A DNA stretch of 64,000 nt from Elgaria multicarinata webbii (Eukaryota; Chordata; Lepidosauria; Squamata; Anguidae). Shown piece by piece: positions 46,101 through 57,772 of the stretch (within the stretch, counting starts at the first letter, position 1; each line of letters opens with the position of its first letter). The notes below the pieces were generated by a model. It was not told the DNA's origin. It saw only the letters and a program-made list of their open reading frames with translations, and did not search any database. Location: NCBI RefSeq assembly GCF_023053635.1, contig NC_086188.1, positions 508,501 to 572,500 of the forward strand, in the 5' to 3' direction. The position numbers and the translations under genes are program-made.

Positions 46101-49100
46101 TGGGGCTGCCAAGCGCATTTGGTCTACATGGCGCTCACACGAAACGTCGCTTCTCTTCCAGGCTTGTTGTCACTCTCAGTGAAAGGTGCAGAAGTGGCCT
46201 CCATGACGATGAATGTGATCCAGAGTATCCCAAACCTGGACTGGCTTTCGGTGTGGATCAAGGCATATGCTTTTGTGCACACGGGTGATAACACCCGAGC
46301 CATCAACACCATCTGGTAAGAACCCGGGGCAGGCACGAGCCCGCTTTCTTGAAGGAGGTCTTGCAGGGTGTCTGGTTCTGCTTGAAGCAGAAAGCTCCTT
46401 GCTGTTTGGAGCCCAGGCACTGACCGTACAGGGGTCGGTCCGTACTCCTTCAACACCAAGCCGGCCTGGAAACAATTTGCTGTTGATTTAGGATTGCCTT
46501 CTTGATTTATGGCAAAGCGTTTTAATATGCTGAAGAAATGCATGCAGCCCCAAGCCTTCTTTCTGAGATGCTTCACAGTGAAAGAAAGAACACCTTAAGC
46601 ACGTGCCGCCTTCTCTCTGGCTACGTTTGGATCATGTGTTCTTACCTCCTCCTTTTAAGCTGCTTTGTACTGAAGAAAATATCTTAGCTATAGCTTAAGG
46701 GCATCTGCTGTGTCTGCCTTCTAAAATGAAAAGTACCTTTGTTTTAACAGAAGAGTAAGATACACATTCTTCTAATAATAAACACACAAATGCTCCAGGA
46801 GGTGGTTGTTATTGTTTTTTAAATTGCTGTTAAAATATTATTGATCTATTATTACTTTTTCCAATTTGTTTTTCCAAAAGCTCATTGGAGAAGAAGTCAC
46901 TTCTGAGGGATAATGTGGATATTCTGGGGAGTTTAGCAGATCTGTATTTCAGAGCCGGTGACAATAAGAACGCAATTCTAAAATTTGAACAAGCACAGAT
47001 GTTGGATCCATATTTAATAAAAGGTAAGACCCTGGAAAAGATGGAGGCCTTGCTACAATCACCTGTGCCCTTGGTCCTATTTACAGCGCAGTTCCGGGCG
47101 TGTCCACTCAGATGTGAGCCCCACTGAAGTCAGTGTGACTTTCTCCCAAGTAAGTGGATGTAGGATTGCAGCCTTAGCTACACTTTAATGGAACAAACAA
47201 ATCCAGCTAGTTCATTTTTCGTTTGCAATGTCATTGAGGTTGAAGGAAAAACTAGGACAAATTAGGCAGACCGTTCTTTTTCTATCTGCCTTTTGTGCTT
47301 ATTAAAATCGGAGAGATAATGAAACCCCAGAGTAAGACATTTCTAATCAGTTAAGGGGGGGAAGTATATGGTTAACAATCGATGCATTAAAAGCATTGTA
47401 TTAAGTAGGGGATGTTCTTGCGGTACAAAAGTATCGACCATTATTTAACGTTTGTGTTGAGTTGAACACATCTAAAATTATTCACAGCCAGTGATAGTCG
47501 TTTCAATGTTAGGTCTTCCATTTTAAATTTTTTTAAGTATAGATTTGGACTACTGTGGGCCTCCAAAGAAATGTGAAAAATAACTGACTAAATTAGGAAA
47601 CACTCCTAACTTCTATAGAAAGTATTTTTAATATGGTTTTTTTTAGTGTGTGTGTCTGTGGATACATGCATAGAAGTGGGAACATTTAGTTGCCCTTCCT
47701 AAGCATTTAAAAGCTATTTGGTTCTAGGTGCTCTTCTGCTTATTAGATGACAGCTGTAAATTATCTTAGCTTCTAGTTTTCTTCAATCTCAACTTTTGTC
47801 TTTTTCTTAATTGTCTATTATTTATTATTACATTATTGCAAATGGATAGGTGAAGCTGAGCTTGAGTGACGAGCCCAAAGTCACACAGAGTGGGGTCTCG
47901 AACCCTGGTCTCTCCCGAGTTCCAGTCCAACATTCTCACTGTTAGGGCCACAGCAGCACTGTTGTTCTCGATGTCCAGCTCTTTCCTTCTTTTTCCTTAG
48001 GGATGGACGTCTATGGTTACCTGTTAGCCCGTGAAGGTCGCCTGGAGGATGTAGAGAATCTAGGCTGCCGTCTCTTCAACATCTCTGATCAGCACGCCGA
48101 GCCTTGGGTGGTATCAGGGTAGCTAGCTGTCTCTTGCTGCCTTTTCCCTCTTCCATTGAGCTGTGTTGAGGCTGGACCCATCAAGGCTCTGGCAGAGAGC
48201 CAAGTGCTTCTGGGTTGGCTGCTCTTCAAGTGATCTTAGGTTCAGGGCAAATGGCTGACTCTCAGGCAGCCAAGTTTTGATCCACTGAGGTCTGATAGTT
48301 CAACCAAGGCGGCTTTACGTGCCATGTCTAGGAGTCTCTGCACTGAGGTGCGCTACAGAAATCCTGCTCCCAAAGCCTCTTCTTGCTGCTGTTGAACTGA
48401 GAGTTGTTGGGTTTGAAAATATCCAGGGATTTCAAAGCCAATCTGCCTGAAATAAAACCCTGCCATGGAGAACTTAACTCTCACTTACAAATGTTGTAGC
48501 TCTGCCTTTCCAGCAATGCTGCTGCTGCTGCTCGCGGCAGTTCGTTAGTAAAATAATTCACAAAAATTAGAAAAGTCCTTCATGTTTCCTATAAACAGAA
48601 AAGACTGTACTGTGGTATCTTAAAAACTGGTAGACCCGAGCAGAATTGGGCATCCTTTATTAAGGGGTTTCATAACCAGGGAGACACTCCTGAAAAATAG
48701 GTATAATTTCAGAACATTGAAACCTAAAATTGCATTTCTTAATGGCCATAGACCATTGTGCCGTTAGCAGGGAGTTTCACACTACGCTATTCGACAGACA
48801 GACAGCAGTTTTTGCCCATCGTCGAAAGTGGTGATGGAAATGGGAGGCCGTAGGAGTTGGGGAAAGAGGTGTGTGGGGTAGTGAATCCACACGGTGACAT
48901 GGGCAGGGTTTGATCCCCACAGTGGCTGGGGATGTGCCAGGGAAGCCCCTTCCTCCCCCTCGGCCAGCATGCCCTGCCCACGTTCCTTGGCTCAACGGGA
49001 ACGCCCCGGCTGCCCTCTGACGGTTCACCCCCAGTCCCCTCCTTTCTGCAGGTGCCACAGTTTCTACAGCAAGCGCTACTCCCGGGCCTTGTATTTGGGA

Positions 49101-51946
49101 GCCAAAGCCATTCAGCTGAACAGCAACAGTGTGCAGGCGCTGCTGCTGAAAGGCGCTGCGCTTCGGAACATGGGGCGGGTGCAGGAAGCCATCATACACT
49201 TCCGCGAAGCAATACGGCTCGCGCCTTGTCGGCTGGACTGCTATGAAGGCAAGTAAAGAGGGCGGCTGTCCTGAAATCTGCCATGCCCAATCGAGCGGTA
49301 GAGTGAACAGCGTCCCTGTAGGCCAGCTTCCCCCAACCGGGTGCTCTCCAGGTGTGTTGGACTAGGAGCCCAGGAATCTGCCCTCTACCATGTCAGACCC
49401 TTTGGTCTGTCTCGCCCAGTGTTGCTGACACGGACTGGCAGCAGGAGCTCCCCAGGGTTTCAGGGAGGAGTTTTTCCAGCCCTACCTGGAGATGCTGCCC
49501 GGGACCTTCTGCACACAAAGTGTGTGTTCTACCATTGAGCTACGGCCCTTCCTCATTGGCCTTGTTGTCTGAGGATATGGGAACTGTAATCCAAAACACC
49601 TGGATGGTACAGGTTCAGAGAAGGCTGCTATAGATCAACAAATGAATCTCATTACTGAGATGTCGTCTTTCTGACATGCCAGGAAGCCTCCCTAAAAGTG
49701 AGAACTTCCAGCCCGCTGTTCCCCGTTCTTGGACATTGAAACGGGTCATTCTCCCTGGGCTGGGCTGCCTGGCTGTCAATGGTTCTGAAATGAAGAGCTC
49801 TGGTTACTTTGACATTGACCTCTTTGACTCTCAGGTCTTATTGAATGCTACTTGGCATCCAACGGTCTCCGTGAAGCCACGGTGATGGCTAATAACGTGT
49901 ACAAAACCCTGGGAGCCAACGCACAGACTCTTACTCTCTTGGCAACTGTTTGCCTGGAAGATCCAGTTGCGCAGGAAAAAGCAAAGACACTGCTGGACAA
50001 AGCCTTGACGCAGCGCCCTGATTACATCAAAGCCGTGGTGAAGAAGGCGGAGCTTCTCAGTAAGTCTGCTTCCTCCGTTCGTGTGTGTGTGTTGCGCAGG
50101 CTTGTCAACATAGCTCTTACTCGGCACACATCGATCCTCCCCTGCAGTGCGCATCACTCCTGCTCAGCAATTCTCTCCCAAATCTCTTCCAGCTGTAACC
50201 AAACTCTGACGTGCAGCGTCCTTTTCTTCCACACTTGGTGTGGGCTACCAGCTGCCAACCATTCAGATTCCTCCGATAATTTCTGTTTATTTTCTGGAAG
50301 AATTTGCCACTGAACTAGCAGTGCCCACTTAAAATGACTCCTTGCAAATGGAGCTTCCCTGGTGTCATTTGGCAAGGAGCCGCCCACGTGCCGTGGGGCT
50401 GCAGTGCTTCATCCGGCCTTCCCTAACCTGCCCCCCTCCCGACGCGTTGGACTGCAGACCCCGTCATTGCCTAACCAGCATGGCTCATGGAGTTGCACTC
50501 TGATGGCATGACGATCTATCTAGCCAGGCATAGGATTGTGTCTTTACTTATCTAATGATTTGGGTTGATTTTATTTTTAATTGAATGCAAAACCTTCTAA
50601 ATCCATGGGACTAAAAGTAGTCCTTCTTCTCTCAAACGGGAAGGAAGGCTGCTTCTGATATGGTGCTGCTGTGTGACACGCATGTGCATCATCTAAACCC
50701 AAGAGAGAATGAGTTCTTCTGAGGACTTTTAAAGAGCTCTGCATACCTTTGCATGAGTATGCCTAATTTGAGGCTCTTGCAATTAATCTGGAAAGGTTTC
50801 TTTAATTGGGTGGCAGCCCTGATATTAAGCAGCCTAAAATCTCCTTGTCCGCAGGCCGAGAACAGAAATACGAAGAGGGAATTGCTCTGCTGCGGAATGC
50901 CCTGGCCAACCAGAGTGACTGCATTCTCCATCGCATGTTAGGGGACTTCCTCGTGGCTGTGAATGAGTACCAGGAGGCCATGGACCAGTACAGCATTGCT
51001 CTCAGGTAACATTCTGGGAACGGTTGCTGTGACGATGAGGCGCTGTAGGAGTTATAACCACCTTCCCCAATAAGGCTGGCTGGAGGGGTGCTGGGAGCTG
51101 TAGTTCCACAAGTCTGAAGGACACACAGTTGGGTGGGGGGTGGGGGGTGGGCGCTGTCCTCGGCCATCTTCCTCAGTCGGCTGCTGGTCAGCCCTGCTGA
51201 GCTGCTGCCTGGAATCAAATAATGCCCATATTGTGTGTTAAAAAAAAAAGAAAAAGAATAGCAGATTTCTTTTTTTACAAAAAAGCTGTATTTGAATACA
51301 GCTTTAATAAAAACACAACTGTTTCATCTTTATTTCTGAAATACATGCTCTTCTTCTTTACGGCCATGAGGCGGCTGAGTTGCTCAGACGTCAGTGAGAC
51401 TAAGCTGCGTTAGGATGCTTGGGCAGGCTTGGGTCTGAAGTTTGCGCTGCCTATCGCTTGCGTTGTCCTTTGTGAATGGTTGAAAAGCCGCACTTCTGTG
51501 CAGTCAGGAAGCTCATGAGGTTTAGCCAAGTGTGTTCAAAAGCTGCACTCTGCAAGATCCCTCTAACTGTGCGAACGGACGAGGCAGGAGCCATTTTCTC
51601 CTCGGCACGTAAGGGATGGTTCAGCGTTTCCCATGGGAATAAAGCAGAGAGGCTGCATATATCAGAAACCGGGCCTAGCAAGATGGAAAAGGAGATGGGC
51701 GTGAGCGGGTCTGTCTTTTTCTTTCTACTGCCCCCTCTGTTCTTCTCTTCGCCCAGTTTGGATCCCAATGATCAGAAGTCACTGGAGGGAATGCAGAAAA
51801 TGGAAAAAGAAGAAAGTCCAACAGACGCCACCCAGGAGGAGGATGTGGATGACATGGAAGGGAGTGGAGAGGAAGGGGATCTCGAAGGGAGTGACAGCGA
51901 GGCCGCCCAATGGGCCGACCAGGAGCAGTGGTTTGGCATGCAGTGA
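42956..51946 (+). CDS. ANAPC7: ANAPC7, anaphase-promoting complex subunit 7
   Basis: ANAPC7 is a tetratricopeptide-repeat scaffold of the APC/C ubiquitin ligase, at the top of its TPR lobe, and helps bind coactivators. Exons are 42956-43056, 44692-44878, 45110-45229, 45514-45625, 46162-46315, 46881-47023, 48001-48118, 49052-49248, 49835-50059, 50855-51005 and 51757-51946. They sum to 1698 bases and 565 residues, as in human, with every phase consistent. TPR-like helices run through most of the protein, for example KYKMAECYTMLKQDKDAIAI, ALLLKGAALRNMGRVQEAII and LRNALANQSDCILHRMLGDF. The C-terminal tail is acidic (EEDVDDMEGSGEEGDLEGSD) and ends QEQWFGMQ. The intron after 49248 begins GCAAGT. 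Donors after 44878 (GTACTC), 45625 (GTAGCC) and 48118 (GTAGCT) are weak. Confidence 0.98.
43445..43590 (+). mobile_element. tRNA-derived SINE
   Basis: This is the same family as the copy at 32445. The B-box GTTCGAGTCCCC and CGGCCATGAAGCTGA are followed by CTACCTCACAGGGTTGTTGT, then GGA and AAT microsatellites. It lies in ANAPC7 intron 1. Confidence 0.7.
45988..46078 (+). repeat. Perfect 32-bp hairpin in ANAPC7 intron 4
   Basis: The arms at 45988-46019 and 46047-46078 are exact reverse complements with a 27-base loop. The core CCTCCAGATGTTTTGG is that of the dispersed palindromic repeat family. It lies in sense orientation in the ANAPC7 pre-mRNA. Confidence 0.85.
47845..47950 (-). mobile_element. 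MIR-like or SINE fragment
   Basis: The forward strand reads GAGCCCAAAGTCACACAGAG then GGGTCTCGAACCCTGG, a reversed B box of a tRNA-derived element. It lies in ANAPC7 intron 6. Confidence 0.45.
49249..49250 (+). other. ANAPC7: GC-type splice donor, ANAPC7 intron 8
   Basis: GAAG|GCAAGT joins to GTCTTATTG at 49835 and gives CYEGLIECYL as in human. The GT four bases on would shift the frame into a stop. Confidence 0.92.
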
Positions 51947-52795
51947 GGCAGGCCGCCTCCGAGGTGACCGGGAGTCATGGCACTTGGTGGGCTTGACCCG
52001 AGATGTCCTGCTTCTCCCTGGCATGAAGAATCCCAAGGCCAGAGAGCACCGCTGCCAAAACTGGACTGAGGCCATGATCCAAAGCAGCTGAGCAATTTGG
52101 GGGGGAAACCAGCAGCACCACCCCGTTCTTTTTCTGCTTTCTGAGCTCAATGCTCCTTATTTAATGAGACAGCTGAGCCACTTCAATGGATTGGTGGTGG
52201 GCAGGCATCGGTGTCAAACTGCAACGTAGAGTTCTCGTTTCTAAAATTAGACGCTTGTAAACGTATTATAAAGCATTTCTCAATCATTTGTTAATGACTA
52301 AAATGATGTCGGAATCATGTTGCAAACCAATTACGCTTGATCCCCAGTGGTGGATAAATGTAGGCTGCTTTCATGTCCTTTATGAAAGGAGGCTTTATTC
52401 ACAGAGCCTGCCGTGTCTTTAGATGCACGAACGCCTCCGCAGGCCTGTGGGAGACCTTCAGAGGGGCAGTAAATTCCCCCCTCGCCCTTTCCCCAACCTC
52501 CCCTGTGTTTTTGTGTAGGGCACTTAACAGGCACACTCTGAAACAGAAGCCAGCCGCTTCCGGCACCTCATGGAGGAGCACCCAGTCAACTGTGCGTGCA
52601 GCGCTTTCCTCTTTCTGCTGTAACCAGTGGTGCTCCTTTCACGCCTTCATGTTGGAAGAAGTGAAATGAAGCAGCATTGAGGGAAATACGGGCCGTGAAA
52701 GGCTCTTACGGTAACTGGTCATCCCAATTAACAGTATCTCTGGACTTCCACCCTCTCCTACATAAACTATTAAAACAGCCGTGTGAGCATTTTGT
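51947..52795 (+). other. ANAPC7: ANAPC7 3' UTR (probable)
   Basis: Non-coding sequence follows the ANAPC7 stop codon. No AATAAA occurs close by. The best candidate signal is ATTAAA near 52768, so the UTR end is uncertain. Confidence 0.4.
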
Positions 52796-55183
52796 GCTTC
52801 AGTCCTTGGTTTGGTTGTATTGGGGGTGACTCTCCCTCAAAGCGCAGCCCAGTGGCACAGGAGCCCAGAAAAAGTGTGGTTTGTGAAGTCATGCCGAAAA
52901 GGAGAAGAGGGTGCCTTCCCTCTCCTGGCTGTCTTGACCCCACCGTGAGCTTCTTTCAGCTCAAAGGAGGCTAGGTTCTAAAATGGCTATTTCTTGTGGC
53001 CTACGCCATACCAGGTGGGGTCTGGAAGAAGCGAAGACCGCCCCCCTCTTCCATAGTTGCATTTTGTCTCTTATCCCTGGAGCACACCTTATCCTGGACG
53101 GTTTTGGAGGTTTTGTTTTGCAGAAAGCTTTCAGCAGTCATGGATGTCATTTTGGAAGTGAGGGTGCTGGCTTTACTTTCTTAATTTCTTTCCATTTCTT
53201 TCTGTCGTCAGATGCCAGAATTGTGTGCCATTGCCTGTGAGATGGGAAATGAGCTGTGGCACCCATTTTGTATTCTGCGTTGAGTGGAATCCCAAAATTG
53301 CAGACACAAACTCCACAGAACAGGGCAAGTTGAGAAGTGGGGACTCAGGGCCCGTTCCTAAGTTCACCAGAGGAGGTTCGTGGTGGGTAGAGAAATGGCT
53401 CATACACAGGCAGGCTGTGACCGTCAACAGGGCCAGAGTTCAGGATGGATTTAACATGTCATAGGTTTGTGTAGTTCTTTGGCTCCCCTGGCCCACTAAA
53501 TTAAAGCCTTCCAATGCTTTTTTGCTGCTGCTTTTTTTAATATAGCTAGGTGAGGCTTGAACTTGGGCCTTTCCCAACTTGTGCTCTTCTTAGCTGTGAC
53601 AACACACCAGCTCTTACAATGGCTAGAGGAGAAACTGGATCCACTGGCTTTAAGTGTGTGCTCTTCAGGTATCCCTATTTCAAAATTACTTTCTCCAGGC
53701 AAGGGTGAGGAGGACCCTTAATTGGAGCATGTAAATCCAGGGTGGGCAGCCTGCAGGCCGCCATCCACCACTCCATGTGACCTAAACGCCCTCTTTCCCT
53801 GCAGGCCACTGTTCTGACGCTGCTATTGGCCACAGTGGGTGGCAATGGCCACTGGAGTCGTTGGAGGGGTGGGATGCAACTGGGATTCCAGGGCCGTGGG
53901 AGAGGCTTTAACCTCCCTACAAGGGTCCTGGCACTGCCGGGGCTGCGCTCTCCCTTCACTTTCTAGCTACTTGTTATCCCCACTGTATTGTTATACATAC
54001 ATGGTCATTCATCTGCGTTGTCTCTAGAACTCTATGTAATCAAAGGAAGAGACATCTTGTCCCAGGGGATCTTCCAGCCTAAACTTTGGTGGATGGGGGT
54101 TGGTGGACGTGGGCAAATGCAGTTCTATGGCACTCTTTCGGTATCCTTGCCACCCACCCAAAATAGCAACATACACACCCCAAAAATAAGGGCAAGAGTG
54201 TGAATGCTGGGGTGTGGGGAGGAAAGGAACATCTCGCCACATCCTCTAGGAAGGGAAGGAGAGAGGAGAAGTTGGCTGAGGGGAAAGACCACGGCTTGGA
54301 GATGCAGGCAAGGGTTGATTTCGCGTAGTTCAGCTTTCCCCAGCCTGGTTCCTTCCCAACCATGGCCACTGGCTGGCTAGGGCTGATGGGAGCTACAGTC
54401 CAGCACATCTGAAGGGCACCAGATTGGAGAAGGCCAAGCTAGTAGGACTGCTTCTGGTGCCTCATTCAGCCCCATTGCAAGAGGACTTCTGGGGAAGCCC
54501 CCCACCCACCCACCCACCCACCCTGGACAGGAGAGGAAGAATTTGCCCAGCAAGCGCCAATAGCACCTCCCCCTGCTCCCTGCCTCATTTTACCGGCTGA
54601 GAGTCTGCACTTAGAACCAATTGAGTTAATTGGATCACAGCAAGCTGCACTTTGCGGTGGAAAAAGGGGGCTTGGCTTTTGGATTTCATTCAGCCCTTTA
54701 GAGCCAACAGGTGCAGCTAATACCCCTGCAAAACAATGCAGTGCTGGTGGGAGTCTTGTGTCCTCAATATTCACTTGCGCCTAATGTCTCCGGACCAGCC
54801 ACCTCCCGTGTTACTAATGATGGATTTAATCGCTATTTAATGTTCTGTGTTGAAGGAGCATTGGAAATCTCACTGCAGCTGGTGACGGATGTTTATAGCC
54901 AGAAATCCATCATTAAAATTACTGCCAGCCTCCCTTTCTCCCTCCAGCACCCAGGCAAAGAAGGCAAAGACTCGGCAAAGACTCGGGAAATGGCTGCAGA
55001 GGAAGCAGGCTCTTTGTTTTAAGAGGTGTTTTTAATAAGGCTGTGAGTTGTACATCCCCACACTAGAACCACCTGAGCATTGTAGCTCCAAAACAAAATG
55101 ATATAACAATCATAGAGACCCATGGCTGGAAAATGTATGTTCCCAGAAAATGTGAGGCACTGGCTGTGTTCCTCTGAACAAAG

Positions 55184-55184
<1 letters not shown>

Positions 55185-55228
<44 letters not shown>
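55185..55228 (+). repeat. (TTA)n microsatellite
   Basis: This is a nearly pure TTA array of about 14 units, running into a TTTATTTATATAGC stretch that looks like the reverse of an L2-like tail. It lies in intergenic DNA. Confidence 0.85.
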
Positions 55229-55559
55229 TATTTATATAGCACCATCAATGTACATGGTTAGACACCTTTATATCTGGAATACCATTTTTTTAAATACAAT
55301 ATTTATGTTCTTGTTTTCCTTCCAAAAGAATAGCACTACAAGTCTGCATACACTTAATTTAAAAAAAAGACCCTGAAAACATCACAAAATACACCAATAT
55401 ATTAAAACAGCAGATGTGTTAAGTTTAAAATGGGCTAAAACCAGGAAAGATCAAAAACGAAGACCCAAACTAGCAATGGAAAACAAATAGTAGCTTCCAC
55501 CTGAGGTCAGCAAGGCAAACCTCCGTGTCTAAAAACAGGCGCTGCCAGATGGAGCTCCC

Positions 55560-56490
55560 TTAGGAAGGTAGGAGACAAAGGGTTAATAACTCAAATATAC
55601 AAAATATTAATAAAACAGGAGATTAGGGGAAATAAGACAATAAAACAGACATGGCAAAGGGATAGAGAAGAGGAGATAGGAGAAGAAGAATGAGAGATTT
55701 TTTTGAAAGATTCCCATTCAAAACAACGTCCACAAGAATAAAAGAAGGCGCCTTAAACTTAATCCAGAAATGGTATTGGACACCGGTTAAGCTGGCAAAA
55801 ATTAACAAGACTTTGATACCCTCTCGCTGGAGAGGATGTAAAGATAATGGAACTCAAATACATATGTGGTGCAACTGGGAAAGTAAAGAAATTTTGGGAC
55901 AGGGTCTTTAGAGAAATGGAAAAAATTACTGCTATATTGGCATTATTTCATATCTTTGTCAAAGAAAATAAAGAGATAAAAGAAAAACCGTTAATTGGCT
56001 ATATGCTGACAGCTGCAAGGCAATTAATAGCAAGTAACTGGAAAACAGCAAAGATGCTGACAGTAGCTATATGGGAAAGGAAAATTTGGGAAACAGCAAT
56101 TAGTGAAAAATTGACACAGAAATTACAATTACAAAGAGGAATAAAACAAAAAGATAACTTTAAGAGAGATTGGCAAAATATATATAGAATATATGAAGAA
56201 ATGAACAGAACAACTCTGGCAGAGGCCTATAGGACGCTTTGGGACTCCTGAAAATAAGTAAGGTTAGAAAATAACTATAAAATAATAAAGGAAGAGATAA
56301 ACAGAAGTGATATAACATCCCAGAAAAAGAAATGGGACAATGGGAGGGAGGGAATAGGGAGGGAATGGGATAAACGAAACCTGAAATGAAAATTAATTAT
56401 GTTTGTAACTTTGGGTGGTAAAAAAGGTTACTGTATAATTAACATGTATTTATTTATGAACATTTGTTTATATGTATATACTGGAAAATA
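55560..56490 (+). mobile_element. L1-type LINE, 5'-truncated remnant
   Basis: Two frames shifted by one base encode the C-terminal part of an L1 ORF2: the TPVKLAKINKTLIPSRWRGC region with the degenerate Cys/His motif (GTQIHMWCN), then KFWDRVFREMEKI and the tail ending RTLWDS. A short AT-rich 3' UTR with AATAAA near 56490 follows. The reverse transcriptase core is missing, so the copy is inactive. L1 is broadly distributed in vertebrates and is not diagnostic here. Confidence 0.75.
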
Positions 56491-57716
56491 AAGATCAGGC
56501 CACCACCGAGGAAGCCCTGCCTCCAGGAGCCGTCTTGCTCAGCCTGCCCCAACTTGGTGCCTGCCAGAATTTGGCCTACTCCTCCCAGCCTTATGGAGGT
56601 GGTAGTCCAGCACATCAGGAGGCCACCGGAGTGGGGGATGTTAGGTTCACCAGTTGGATTTGTATGAGTTTCTGAAGCAGAACGTGCTATTGCATCAAAG
56701 GCAGCCTGGTGAGGGAACACAGACAGCCCCTCCACCGTGTTGCTAGCTGCGCTTTCAGGAGTTTGGAACCTTTCCCAGCTGGGATCCGTGGCTTAGGAAG
56801 AAGGGCTTAGCCCTTGGCAGGACTGAGATGCTTCTATTGGCAGCCAATGCAGAAACCTCACAGTGGCAGTGGCAGTGGCAGTGCGGGAGCCCAGAACGGG
56901 CCGGGTGTGCCGTGACACGGCGCAGTAGAAATGCTCCTTTCCATCCTGACATAAACCACCCCAACCCTTCCCCCAATCGACAGAGGTTGCCTTATTGACC
57001 CAGGTCATTTAGGACGTTAAAAGGCAATATTGGCCCGCCAAGGACAGTAATCGGTTTATATCCGTGAGCTTCTTTACACACAGGAAACGTCCTGCAGCCT
57101 TACCTGGGCTTTCATCCTCGCGGTATTCCCACCATCGCGACGTCCTTCTTCATGTGCGACTGCAAGATTCAGAATTGGAAACTTTACTGTGACTCCCAAA
57201 CCCATTTATTGGCGAATACGAGCTCTGTGTGCGTGCGCGCGTGCGTGCGTGCGTGCGCGCTCTCGTGTTCTGCCTGTGGGCTTTTCAGAGGCCGCTGTGA
57301 GAGCAGAATGCTGGACTAGAGAGACGGAGAGACCCTTGGTCTCATCCAGCATGGCTGCTCTTACGTTGTTAGAAAGGCCGGTTTCCTTCAATAGCTCTTT
57401 GGGGTCCGCCCGTCCCCCCCGTTTTGAAATGATCCACTAAACTGGCCTTCCGCTATCCGGTCTGCTCCAGATGTGTGATGCGAGTGCAACTCCCATCATT
57501 CACAGCCACCACAGCCGGGGTGGGGTGGGGGAGCGTGGTTGGGGAACATTGCTCAAAATCCAAGGCGGAGGGGAATTATGAAGCAATTTGCAATCAAGGA
57601 ACAACATGGGCAAAATGACTCATCATTTCACGAACTCCCAGATTTGGTCTGAGTTCAAATGGAGCAACAACAGTGCCGTAATAGGGAAACGGGGGGCAGG
57701 GGGGGGGGAGGAGGAG

Positions 57717-57719
<3 letters not shown>

Positions 57720-57770
<51 letters not shown>
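57720..57770 (+). repeat. (CTG)17 trinucleotide repeat
   Basis: Seventeen uninterrupted CTG units are present (CAG on the other strand). They lie in intergenic DNA between ANAPC7 and ATP2A2, right after a G-rich tract. No exon was recognised around it. Confidence 0.9.
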
Positions 57771-57772
<2 letters not shown>

